Part shown: in pieces, positions 35,147 to 44,667 of the stretch
Numbering within the stretch: the stretch's first letter is position 1
Layout: each line of letters opens with the position of its first letter
NCBI GenBank assembly: GCA_015075445.1
Contig: JABTUJ010000004.1
Coordinates: 124,001-188,000, forward strand
DNA from: Verrucomicrobiales bacterium
GTDB taxonomy: Bacteria; Verrucomicrobiota; Verrucomicrobiia; Limisphaerales; J093
Length of the DNA stretch: 64,000 nucleotides
Direction of reading: 5' to 3'
Notes under the pieces: generated by a model
Databases searched by the model: none
Seen by the model: the letters and a program-made list of their open reading frames with translations, nothing else
Told to the model about the DNA's origin: nothing
Position numbers and translations under genes: made by a program

Positions 35147-36421
35147 ATGCCCGAAACGCGCGCACTTGGGGTTCCCGATGCCGTCGCTCGAGCGGCCGCG
35201 GCGGAGGGGGGGGCGGGCAGGGGTCGGCCCGACGAGGATGCCGAGCTGCAAGGCGAGCGGATGGTCTTGAACATGGGGCCGTCCCATCCCGCGACGCACG
35301 GGGTGTTGCGGCTGGTGCTCGAGCTGGACGGGGAGGTCATCACGCGGGCCCAACCGGACGTGGGGTACCTGCATCGCGGCGACGAGAAGATCGCCGAGAG
35401 CATGACCTACACCCAGTTCATCCCGTACACGGATCGACTGGATTACCTGGCGCCGCTGGCCAACAACGTGGCCTATGCGCTCGCGGTGGAGAAGCTGCTG
35501 GGCATCCAGAACCAGCTCCCGTTGCGCTGCCAGTACATCCGGGTCATCTGCTGCGAATTGGCGCGGGTGTCGTCGCATCTGCTCGGCGTCGGCTGCTTCG
35601 CCATGGACGTGGGGGCGATGACCGTGTTCCTCCACACGTTCACCGAGCGCGAGAAGGTCTACAATTTGTGCGAAGCGCTGACCGGCGCGCGCTTCACCAC
35701 GAACTACACCCGCATTGGTGGCCTGGCCCGGGATCTGCCGCCGGGGTGGGTAGAGGATTGCCGGCGGTTCTGCAAGGAGGTCGTGGTCACGCTCCGGGAG
35801 GTCGAGACCTTCCTGACCCGCAATCGCATCTGGGTGGACCGCACCCGGGATCTGGGGGTGATCTCGCGGGCCGACGCCCTCGACTACGGACTGACCGGCC
35901 CGAATCTGCGCGGCAGCGGGGTGGACTACGACGTGCGCCGCGCCCATCCCTATCTGGTCTATGACCGGCTGAAGTTCGACGTGCCGGTGGGTTCGGTCGG
36001 CGACTGTTACGATCGGTACCTGGTCCGGATGGAGGAAATGCGCCAGAGCGTGCGCATCCTGCACCAATGCCTGGACCAGTTGCCCGGCGGCCCCATCAAC
36101 GTGGACGATGGCAAGATCGTGCTGCCGCCCAAGGAGCAGGTGCTGACGCGGATGGAGGAGCTCATTCACCAGTTCATCCTCGTCACCCAGGGCGTGAACG
36201 CGCCGCCCGGCGAAGTGTATTTCGGCGCCGAGAACCCGAAGGGAGAGCTTGGCTTCTACCTCTGCAGCCGCGGAGGTGGCACGCCGCATCGGCTCAAGAT
36301 CCGCGCGCCCTCTTTTGTGAATCTCAGCATCCTGTCGCACCTGCTGCCGGGCCACCAGATCGGCGACGTGGTCGCCATCCTGGGCTCGTTCGATTTCGTG
36401 ATGGGAGAGTGTGATCGCTGA
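35147..36421 (+). CDS. nuoD: NADH-quinone oxidoreductase subunit D
   Basis: A 424-residue 49-kDa-type subunit that shapes the quinone-binding cavity with NuoB. Signature blocks are MGPSHPATHGVLRLVLELDG, EVITRAQPDVGYLHRG, EKIAESMTYTQFIPYTDRLD and the C-terminal RAPSFVNLSILSHLLPGHQI. An N-terminal extension of about 35 Ala/Gly-rich residues precedes the conserved core. nuoE follows within 7 bp, or overlaps it if a GTG start is used. Confidence 0.96.
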   Translation: MPETRALGVPDAVARAAAAEGGAGRGRPDEDAELQGERMVLNMGPSHPATHGVLRLVLELDGEVITRAQPDVGYLHRGDEKIAESMTYTQFIPYTDRLDYLAPLANNVAYALAVEKLLGIQNQLPLRCQYIRVICCELARVSSHLLGVGCFAMDVGAMTVFLHTFTEREKVYNLCEALTGARFTTNYTRIGGLARDLPPGWVEDCRRFCKEVVVTLREVETFLTRNRIWVDRTRDLGVISRADALDYGLTGPNLRGSGVDYDVRRAHPYLVYDRLKFDVPVGSVGDCYDRYLVRMEEMRQSVRILHQCLDQLPGGPINVDDGKIVLPPKEQVLTRMEELIHQFILVTQGVNAPPGEVYFGAENPKGELGFYLCSRGGGTPHRLKIRAPSFVNLSILSHLLPGHQIGDVVAILGSFDFVMGECDR

Positions 36422-36428
36422 CCCGCCC

Positions 36429-36971
36429 ATGGAGCATTCCCCGAACCACTCCGCACCGGCGCTCGAGGTGCCGCCCGCGTTGGCGGTGGAGATTGATGAG
36501 CTGGTATCGCACTACCCGCAGCCGCGCAGCGCCAGCGTCATGGTGTTGCACGCGCTGCAGGATCACTTCGGGTTTCTCTCCCCCGAGACGATCGAGTGGA
36601 CGGCGGCCCGGCTCGGCCTCCAGCCCATCAACATTCTGGAGCTGGTGACGTTCTACCCGATGTTCCGGCAGCGGCCGGTGGGGAAATTCCATCTCAAGGT
36701 CTGCCGCACGTTGAGCTGCGCGCTCGGCGGCTCGCACGCGCTGCATCGGCATCTGTGCGAGCGACTCGGGTTGGATGCTCGTGCGCACGGACCGCAGACC
36801 ACCGCGGACGGGCGGTTCACGGTCGAGTTTGTCGAGTGCCTGGCTGGTTGCGGGACGGCCCCCGTGATGATGTGCAACGACGCGTGTCACGAGGCGGTCA
36901 CCCCCGGGCGGGCTGACGAACTGCTGGCGGAGTGCGCTCGCGCCGGCGCCAGGGCGGCCTCAGCACGGTAA
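36429..36971 (+). CDS. nuoE: NADH-quinone oxidoreductase subunit E
   Basis: A 180-residue 24-kDa-type thioredoxin-fold subunit that binds the [2Fe-2S] cluster N1a in the NADH-oxidising module. Cluster ligands are CRTLSC (C-x4-C) and CLAGC (C-x3-C). The ATG at 36429 is 7 nt after the nuoD stop; a GTG at 36411 overlapping nuoD is an alternative. nuoF, its usual partner, is not downstream; a pilin-like gene follows after about 300 bp. Confidence 0.93.
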   Translation: MEHSPNHSAPALEVPPALAVEIDELVSHYPQPRSASVMVLHALQDHFGFLSPETIEWTAARLGLQPINILELVTFYPMFRQRPVGKFHLKVCRTLSCALGGSHALHRHLCERLGLDARAHGPQTTADGRFTVEFVECLAGCGTAPVMMCNDACHEAVTPGRADELLAECARAGARAASAR

Positions 36972-37278
36972 TCGCGAAGTGCCTGGGTGACGAAGAGCGC
37001 CGCTGGAAGTCGCCGCACTCCAAACGCGTTGCGCCTGCCGTGGGGTGGCGAGGTCGTGAAGCGTCGGGACCTACCTTGGGTTCTCGAGGCGACCGGAAGA
37101 TAGGCATGGAAACCGGCCGGCTGATGCGGTACTGGTGGAAGGCGCATGCCAATCCGTTGACCCGTGTATGAAAGCTGACCTGTTTGCCCGGCCGGATCGG
37201 ACTCAGTTCCCAATCGCTGCGACCGCCACAGAGCGTGTCACGACCCAACTCATCCTGGCAGGGGGAGGCCACCGCCAA
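36972..37278. other. 307-bp gap after nuoE
   Basis: No supported gene. The in-frame extension of the downstream pilin-like gene covers part of it (ATG 37168, GTG 37135) but is unlike a prepilin leader. A Shine-Dalgarno-like GGGGGAGG lies at 37261-37268. The segment near 36985-37050 reads like a non-coding repeat, but no second copy was seen in the window. Confidence 0.4.
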
Positions 37279-38283
37279 GTGCCGGCTCAGGAGGACCTTC
37301 GCTCCTCCGACTCCCGGCCCGGCCGCGGCCTTGCCCCGTCCGGTTCATGGTCCCTGACCGGGTTCACGCTGATCGAGCTTCTGGTGGTGATCGCCATCAT
37401 CGCCATCCTGGCGGGCATCCTCCTGCCCACGCTGGCCCGCTCGAAGTACACCGGCCAGCGCACCGTGTGCGTTAACAACATCCGCCAGCAGTACCTCAGC
37501 CAGCTCCTGTACGCGGATGACAACCACGGGCGCTTCCCCTACCACGAGGACACCAGCCCGGATTACCACCGCACCACCACCACCGGCGCCCGGAGCATCG
37601 TCAACTCGCTGCGCGGGACTTACCTCGTCGAAACCAAGGTGCTCATCTGCCCGATCACGCGTAAGACGTTCGGCCGTATCTGGCTCAACTACGAGAGCAT
37701 GACCAACTTCGCGAGCAAGGACACCCGCGACTACGGCGGCTGGGACACCACCGCTTCGATGGTCTACACGCCGTACATGTGGTTCGCCAACTTCACCGCG
37801 AACCCGGCCATGCGTTTTCTCGCACCCGACGGCAAGGTCAGTCCGAACCCGGCGGACAACGAGCCCGCGTGGCCCATCACCTCGAGCGAGTGCGACAGCC
37901 GGCGCGCGTTCATCACCCACCGCATCAGCGACACGCCGGGCACGAAGTTGTGGGATGTCGGGCATCTCGGTCAGTTCGATGCCGGGAGCCAGAGCCGGCC
38001 GCTCTGGGCCTTCTCGATCACCCCGGACCAGCCCGTGGGCCATGCCGACGGCAGCATCAAGGTCCGGCCCAAAGCCCCGATCGGCTTTACTATGCCCGCG
38101 GCGGGCCCAGCTCCGACACCACCCATTACTGAGTCGGGCCACGATCGAACCCAGCCCCGCGCGGCGGCGCCCACCACCCCGGCGTCGTTGCCCAGTTGGG
38201 CGCGCGCGATGCTGACGGCGGCGCGGGTGAACTGGGTCGCCGGGGCCAGCCGCCGGTTCATCGCCGCCGCGAAGCGGTCGTAA
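37279..38283 (+). CDS. Prepilin-like (GspG/DUF1559-type) protein with overextended C-terminus
   Basis: The hydrophobic prepilin helix FTLIELLVVIAIIAILAGIL follows a Gly, and LPTLARSKYTGQRTVCVNNI is the usual verrucomicrobial continuation. Start 37279 (GTG) gives a 28-residue leader and is preceded by GGGGGAGG 10 nt away; upstream ATG 37168 would give an unusually long leader. The frame runs 150 codons into the convergent ROK gene. A more natural end (YYARGGPSSDTTHY then TGA at 38130-38132) is present one frame over, suggesting a 1-bp deletion near 38070-38085. The likely role is an exported, inner-membrane-anchored pseudopilin. Confidence 0.75.
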   Translation: MPAQEDLRSSDSRPGRGLAPSGSWSLTGFTLIELLVVIAIIAILAGILLPTLARSKYTGQRTVCVNNIRQQYLSQLLYADDNHGRFPYHEDTSPDYHRTTTTGARSIVNSLRGTYLVETKVLICPITRKTFGRIWLNYESMTNFASKDTRDYGGWDTTASMVYTPYMWFANFTANPAMRFLAPDGKVSPNPADNEPAWPITSSECDSRRAFITHRISDTPGTKLWDVGHLGQFDAGSQSRPLWAFSITPDQPVGHADGSIKVRPKAPIGFTMPAAGPAPTPPITESGHDRTQPRAAAPTTPASLPSWARAMLTAARVNWVAGASRRFIAAAKRS

Positions 38284-39065
38284 TGGTCCGCCATCATGCC
38301 GCCGCCCAGCAGGAGTCGCTGGGGCAGGAAAGTGTGAAACAGGGTCCAGGCCGCCAGCGCAGCAGCCTTGAGGGAGCGGTCCACGATTTCCTGCGCCGCC
38401 GCCGCGCCGCCATCCGCCGCCGCAAAGACCGCGCGGGCATCTTCCCAACCGTGCGGCCGCCCCGCGTCGGACAGGGCCGTGCCCGAGGCGAGGGACTCGA
38501 GGCAGCCCCGGTGCCCGCAATAACACGCCGGGCCCTCGGGAAGCACGGGGATGTGGCCCAGTTCGGGATGTTCCCCGTTGGCCCCGCGATAGAGTGCTCC
38601 CCGCACCATCGCGGCGCCACCGATGCCGGTGCCGAAAGTCAGCAGCACCACCGGGTCCAGGCCGCGGCCCGCGCCGGCAAAACACTCGCCCAGCAGGGCG
38701 GCGTCGGCGTCGTTCTCGAGCCAGACCGGGACCCCGAACCGGCCGCGGAGCGGAGACACGATGTCGCACCGGTCCCAGCCGGTGAGCGTGTAGGGATTGT
38801 TGATCAGCCCATGCGCCGGATCGACCGGCCCGGCGCAACCGATGCCGATGCCGCGCAGGTCGTCGGGCGAACCGCCGGCCTGGGCGGCGACGGCGCAGAT
38901 GGCCTCGATCAGGCGGCTGACGGCCCGGTCGAAACCGAGCGATGCCTCGGTGGGCAGGGTGGTTTGGGCGAGGCGGGTGCCCTGACGATCGACGGCCGCG
39001 ACGGCCATTTTCGTGCCGCCGATGTCCACCCCGATGGCGGGTGGGGCTTTCAGACTCGTGCTCAC
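37971..39065 (-). CDS. ROK family sugar kinase
   Basis: A 364-residue frame. It has the ATP-binding phosphate loop [14 protein letters not shown], catalytic region NDADAALLGECF and the ROK zinc motif CYCGHRGCLE, so it is an active-looking glucokinase or N-acetylsugar kinase rather than a ROK repressor (no N-terminal HTH). The natural C-terminus of this family (QLGNDAGVVGAA) lies near 38170; the remaining 60 or so codons overlap the pilin-like gene and look non-natural. A TAA at 38126-38128 in another frame would end it normally, so a second 1-bp indel is likely. A sigma70-like promoter candidate is at 39126-39153. Confidence 0.85.
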   Translation of the reverse strand: MSTSLKAPPAIGVDIGGTKMAVAAVDRQGTRLAQTTLPTEASLGFDRAVSRLIEAICAVAAQAGGSPDDLRGIGIGCAGPVDPAHGLINNPYTLTGWDRCDIVSPLRGRFGVPVWLENDADAALLGECFAGAGRGLDPVVLLTFGTGIGGAAMVRGALYRGANGEHPELGHIPVLPEGPACYCGHRGCLESLASGTALSDAGRPHGWEDARAVFAAADGGAAAAQEIVDRSLKAAALAAWTLFHTFLPQRLLLGGGMMADHYDRFAAAMNRRLAPATQFTRAAVSIARAQLGNDAGVVGAAARGWVRSWPDSVMGGVGAGPAAGIVKPIGALGRTLMLPSAWPTGWSGVIEKAQSGRLWLPASN

Positions 39066-39163
39066 GTCTGGTTGTTAGGAGGGGGCGCGGCCGGGACGCC
39101 GGGTCCCCATTCAGCGTTGGCGTGCATTGTCCTGCCGTGGGCGAGGCTGTCGAGTCGACAATT
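38985..39163. repeat. Direct duplication copy A (ROK 5' end plus upstream region)
   Basis: About 180 bp covering the first codons of the ROK kinase gene and about 100 bp upstream. It is strongly similar, with scattered substitutions, to 39745-39922, about 760 bp away in the same orientation. The match ends abruptly after GTCGAGTCGACAATT. Confidence 0.85.
39126..39153 (-). promoter_or_regulatory. Candidate sigma70-type promoter of the ROK gene
   Basis: On the minus strand TCGACA (39148-39153) and GACAAT (39126-39131) are separated by 16 bp, 5/6 and 4/6 matches to consensus. It overlaps a 13-bp palindrome TGTCGAGTCGACA (39148-39160). Both are preserved in the duplicate copy (39885-39890, 39907-39919), though the -10 becomes GAGAAT. 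Judged by eye only. Confidence 0.3.
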
Positions 39164-39286
39164 GGTGCGGGGGTGCTCCCTGCTCCCTTCGGCCCGGCTG
39201 GGGCGGGCGGAAACCGAGCTGGCGGAAGCTCTGGGCCGCGGTCCCGTTTGACAGGTGGCGACGTGTGCGGGCATCTTCCGAACGTC

Positions 39287-39589
39287 ATGAGCATCACAGT
39301 CGAGGTCGATTTGCCAGAGGAAGTGATCCGGGAGGCGCGCACCCTCGGTCTGTTGGAGAGCAAGCGGATGACCGCTATGCTCGCCGAGGAACTGAGCCGC
39401 CGTCGCGCGGGGCGGGAGCTGCGGCGGATGCTGGATCAAGTCCGGTCTGCCTCCGGCGCGGAGATGTCGATGGAAGAGGTCAACGCCGAGGTCAAGGCGG
39501 CGCGGGCCGAGCGGCGCTTGCGTTGCGCGACCCGGACGATGTCCAGGTCCTCGCCAGTGCCGTGGCTGCGGCTGCCGATGCGATCGTGA
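39287..39589 (+). CDS. Antitoxin-like protein of a decayed toxin-antitoxin pair
   Basis: A 100-residue frame. MSITVEVDLPEEVIREARTL resembles ribbon-helix-helix-type antitoxins that precede PIN-domain toxins. Sequence up to about residue 75 (KAARAERRLR) looks like a full antitoxin; the rest is out-of-frame toxin DNA. A stop normally expected near 39515 is missing. The partner toxin is only half present, so the pair is unlikely to act as a module, although the antitoxin could still bind DNA. Confidence 0.6.
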   Translation: MSITVEVDLPEEVIREARTLGLLESKRMTAMLAEELSRRRAGRELRRMLDQVRSASGAEMSMEEVNAEVKAARAERRLRCATRTMSRSSPVPWLRLPMRS

Positions 39590-39687
39590 CGGGCGACCAC
39601 GACCTGCTCGCCTTGGGGCAGTTCGAGGGCATCCCGATCATTGAGGTGAAGGAGGCCTTGCGTCAGCTCGGGGTGGAGACGAGGTGA
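39523..39687 (+). pseudogene. C-terminal half of a PIN-domain (VapC-like) toxin
   Basis: In the +1 frame relative to the antitoxin, the peptide LRDPDDVQVLASAVAAAADA continues to IVTGDHDLLALGQFEGIPII. These are the third and fourth conserved parts of a PIN-domain endoribonuclease (RDPDD.P.LA.A, VTGD.DLL.L). The N-terminal half with the first catalytic Asp is absent; the sequence joins directly to the antitoxin end. This points to an internal deletion of roughly 200 bp. Confidence 0.65.
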
Positions 39688-39824
39688 ACTCCGGCGGGTA
39701 GGGTGGCAATCGCGTGAGGTCCTCCTTCGCGGGCGGCGCCTCGCGGTTGATGACTGCGACGGCCATCTTCGTGCCGCCGATGTCCACCCCGATGGCGGGT
39801 GGGGTTTTCAGGCTTGTGCTCACG
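39638..39824 (-). pseudogene. Truncated second copy of the ROK kinase 5' end
   Basis: From GTG 39824 the minus strand encodes [20 protein letters not shown] followed by VAVINRE, nearly identical to the intact ROK start ([20 protein letters not shown]). After about 27 codons homology ends and the frame continues into unrelated sequence to 39638. It is a remnant produced by duplication. Confidence 0.75.
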
Positions 39825-39922
39825 TCCGGGGGTTCGGTGGGGCGCGGCCGGGACGCCGGGTCCCCATCCAGCATTCGCCTTGCATTCTCCTGCGGTGGGC
39901 GATGCTGTCGAGTCGACAATTC
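39745..39922. repeat. Direct duplication copy B
   Basis: The counterpart of 38985-39163, with the same order of ROK 5' codons, upstream spacer and the TGTCGAGTCGACA palindrome. The two copies flank the decayed toxin-antitoxin genes. Confidence 0.85.
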
Positions 39923-39975
39923 GCGGTTGCAGGCTTGCCGCGTCCGGCCCGAGGGCCCACCATTCCGGCGCAGGA

Positions 39976-42126
<2,151 letters not shown>

Positions 42127-42170
42127 GGCCGAAACCTTGCGGCGCCTGGCGCCGCCAGCCCTTCAGATTT

Positions 42171-42842
42171 ATGCCTGATGCATCCGCCGGCAAAGGTCGC
42201 GGCTGTTTCTTCTACGGCTGCCTGACGCTGCTCGTCCTGTTCCTGGTGTGCGCGGTGGCGCTGTACTTCGGCCTCCGGTATGCCGTGAGCCGGATGATCG
42301 CCCAGTACACGGCGGCGACGCCCGTGGCGGTGCCCCGGGTTGAGGGCACGCCCGAGGAGGTGCAGGCTGTTCAGGCGCGGTTCCTGCGCTTCAGCGACGC
42401 CATTCGGGCCGGCCAACCCACTGACCCGCTGGTGCTCTCGGAGAAGGACCTCAATCTGCTGATCCAGCACACCCGCGAGTTGGAGCAGCACAAGGACCAT
42501 CTTCACGTGGCGATCGAGGGGCGCCGGTTGCGGGGCACGGTGAGTCTCCCGCTCGAGCAACTGGGCTGGTCACGGCTCAAGGGGCGTTACTTCAACGGCG
42601 TTGCCGAGCTGAAGGCCTCCCTCGAGAACGGGGTATTGCTCGTGACGCTGGACGCGCTCGAGGTGAACGGGAAGCCCGTGCCCGAGCAGATGATGCTGGG
42701 GATTCGTGGGCAGAATCTGGCCCGGGACGTGTACAAGGACGCCCGCAGCATGGAGCTCTTGAAGCGGCTCGAACGGATCGAGGTGGACGACGGCCGCGTC
42801 CTGGTCCGGGCGCGCGAGCCGGCCGCGGAAGGAGTTCCCTGA
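42171..42842 (+). CDS. Membrane-anchored protein of unknown function
   Basis: A 223-residue protein. A short Lys/Arg-rich start is followed by one transmembrane helix (YGCLTLLVLFLVCAVALYFG), then a soluble region of about 180 residues with no cysteine-rich or catalytic motif (LVLSEKDLNLLIQHTRELEQ, IEGRRLRGTVSLPLEQLGW). The pattern of a single N-terminal anchor and a lipid-transfer-like beta-rich domain is common in conserved verrucomicrobial hypotheticals. It lies 44 bp after the fusion gene on the same strand and may share its transcript. Confidence 0.7.
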   Translation: MPDASAGKGRGCFFYGCLTLLVLFLVCAVALYFGLRYAVSRMIAQYTAATPVAVPRVEGTPEEVQAVQARFLRFSDAIRAGQPTDPLVLSEKDLNLLIQHTRELEQHKDHLHVAIEGRRLRGTVSLPLEQLGWSRLKGRYFNGVAELKASLENGVLLVTLDALEVNGKPVPEQMMLGIRGQNLARDVYKDARSMELLKRLERIEVDDGRVLVRAREPAAEGVP

Positions 42843-42887
42843 GGGGGCTGCGCAGACCGCTCCGCGCCCCCGACGGGGATCCCCGGT

Positions 42888-43151
42888 TCAGGCCAGGGCG
42901 GCGAGCTTGGTGGCCAGGCGGGATTTCTTGCGACTGGCCGTGGCGGAATGCAGAACGCCCGTTTTGGCGGCCTTGTCCAACGCTGAGGACACGGCCCGCA
43001 GCGCCTGTCCCGCCTCTTCCCTTTGCTTGTCAGCCAGGGCCTTCAGGTAACCCTTCTCGAGGGTCTTGATCCGGGAAGTGACGCTGTGATTGCGCTGGGC
43101 GCGGCGCACGTTGCTGCGGGCGCGCCGCTCGGCGGATGCGGTGTTCGGCAT
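42888..43151 (-). CDS. rpsT: 30S ribosomal protein S20
   Basis: An 87-residue, Lys/Arg-rich protein with the S20 pattern NTASAERRARSNVRRAQRNH, SRIKTLEKGYLKALAD and a C-terminal HSATASRKKSRLATKLAALA that binds 16S rRNA. The ATG at 43151 is chosen because S20 begins MPN; the frame is open eight codons further. It is divergent from nothing nearby and ends 46 bp from the stop of the convergent membrane protein gene. Confidence 0.95.
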   Translation of the reverse strand: MPNTASAERRARSNVRRAQRNHSVTSRIKTLEKGYLKALADKQREEAGQALRAVSSALDKAAKTGVLHSATASRKKSRLATKLAALA

Positions 43152-43199
43152 ATCGTCTCGTTTTAAGAGCCGCAAACCGTAGCCAACAGGGCGGGGCTG

Positions 43200-44042
43200 T
43201 CAACGCGTTGTTTGACGGTCGCCCGACAGCGGCGGGGGGGCCTTCAGCCGGCCGTACAACCAGGTTTCGAGCGGACGCAACGGTTGGAGCAGCCAGCGGA
43301 AGGGCGAGTACACCAGGCGCAGCCGCACCACCGACAGGAACATCACCAGGGACGAACGCAGCAGGTTGCGGGTCACGGTCGACCCCATCTTGTCGGTCCA
43401 CTCGATGGGCACCTCGAGCACCTGGAACCCGTGGTGTTTCAGGGCGTAGAGCAGGTTCACATCGAAGGCCAGGTCGGCGATCTGGAGAGCGTCATGGACC
43501 GCCATGACCGCGGTCCGGTGGATCACCTTGGCCGGGCATTGCGTGTCCGCGAGGTTCATCCAGAACAGTGCTTCGACCACGGCATGAAACACCCGGCTGA
43601 ACCGCCGCCGCACCCAGGTCTGGCTCTCGTGCAGCACCGACCCCGGCAACCAGCGCGAGCCGATCACGCAGTCCGCCTCGTCCGCCCGGCTTACCAGCGA
43701 CAGGAAGGCCGCCGGTCCTGTGGCACCGTCGGCATCCACGTAACCAATCAGGTCGGCTTCGGGTGCGAGTTTGAGTCCTTCGATCAGGGCACCACCCTTG
43801 CCGATTCGGCCGGGGAAGTCGAGCCAGGAGATCTCCGGGAATTCGCGGGCGACCTGCTGCACGACGCCCAGCGTGCCGTCGCGGCAGCCGTTGAGGACGA
43901 CCACGAGACGGAACGGGCCCGCATAGTGGGCGCGGAAGTGCGTGGCGTACTCGCGCAGCATCGGCCCGATCCGCTCCTCCTCATTGTAAGCCGGGACGAG
44001 CAGCAGGACGCTGTGCGGAGCCTGGGATGGAGTCGACGGCAT
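43200..44042 (-). CDS. Family 2 glycosyltransferase (polyprenyl-phosphate type)
   Basis: A 280-residue GT-A enzyme. Nucleotide binding starts VLLLVPAYNEEERIGPMLRE, the metal-binding acidic motif is DLIGYVDADGATGPAAFLSL, and acceptor-loop sequences (CVIGSRWLPGSVLHESQTWV, ADTQCPAKVIHRTA) match dolichyl-phosphate-mannose-like enzymes. There is a possible C-terminal membrane-associated segment (LLRSSLVMFLSVVRLRLVY). It probably charges a polyprenyl phosphate for surface-glycan synthesis. Confidence 0.88.
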   Translation of the reverse strand: MPSTPSQAPHSVLLLVPAYNEEERIGPMLREYATHFRAHYAGPFRLVVVLNGCRDGTLGVVQQVAREFPEISWLDFPGRIGKGGALIEGLKLAPEADLIGYVDADGATGPAAFLSLVSRADEADCVIGSRWLPGSVLHESQTWVRRRFSRVFHAVVEALFWMNLADTQCPAKVIHRTAVMAVHDALQIADLAFDVNLLYALKHHGFQVLEVPIEWTDKMGSTVTRNLLRSSLVMFLSVVRLRLVYSPFRWLLQPLRPLETWLYGRLKAPPPLSGDRQTTR

Positions 44043-44112
44043 GGGGGAGTTCTAGTCTGCCGGCCGCGGATTGGCAAACCTGTCAGGACAGAGAGTCTCT
44101 CCGCCGATTGGC

Positions 44113-44667
44113 TCAGCGGCGTTTGTGTCTGCGGGGGTGTTGGGAGGCGGCCTTGGCGGGGGCGCTGCCTGGCGAGGCGTGTGGAGCAGGCGGGGGGAAA
44201 GTCCCGCCGGCCGAGGCGAGGTACAAGAGCCAGACGGCGGCGGCCAGCAGCACCAGGTTGCGGACGAAGGCAAAGCCCGGGCTCTCGAGGAAGTGCACCG
44301 TGCCAGCCGCCGTCGGGGGAAAGCCAAGGATCGTCAGGTCGAAGCAGCCGCAGGCGATGTCGAGACCACGACTGGCGGCTTGGGCGGTGGCGACGACGAA
44401 CACACCGAAGAGGCCGGCCACGAACAGGAGGGTGGTTTGTGGCCAGGCCTGGGCCAGGAGCATCAAACCGCACAGCAGCTCAAGCCACGGCAACACCACC
44501 GCGACGACCTTGAGGAACCCGGCCGGCAGCGGCAGATCATAGGCGTAGAGGGACCCGAGAAACGCCGTCGGGTTCGCCAGCTTCGAGACCGCCGCCCAGA
44601 GCAAGAGGCCCCCCAGCAGATAGCGGGTGGCGAGGGCGAGCAGGGGCCGCGAGGCAGGGGAATTCAC
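44113..44667 (-). CDS. MauE/DoxX-like redox-associated membrane protein
   Basis: A 184-residue membrane protein with four hydrophobic spans (ATRYLLGGLLLWAAVSKLAN, FLKVVAVVLPWLELLCGLML, TLLFVAGLFGVFVVATAQAA, FVRNLVLLAAAVWLLYLASA). It has a CGCF motif in DIACGCFD, as in MauE proteins that act with thiol-redox systems. The C-terminus is Pro/Lys/Arg-rich. Its GTG start overlaps the stop of the rhodanese gene as GTGA, so the two are translationally coupled, suggesting a shared role in sulfur or disulfide transfer at the membrane. Confidence 0.82.
   Translation of the reverse strand: MNSPASRPLLALATRYLLGGLLLWAAVSKLANPTAFLGSLYAYDLPLPAGFLKVVAVVLPWLELLCGLMLLAQAWPQTTLLFVAGLFGVFVVATAQAASRGLDIACGCFDLTILGFPPTAAGTVHFLESPGFAFVRNLVLLAAAVWLLYLASAGGTFPPPAPHASPGSAPAKAASQHPRRHKRR

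Noticed and set aside
37345..39363. 672-codon minus-strand frame across the pilin-like and ROK genes
   Set aside because: It is a wrong-frame reading of the ROK gene and the pilin antisense; only a few residues near 38.1 kb match a shifted ROK frame.
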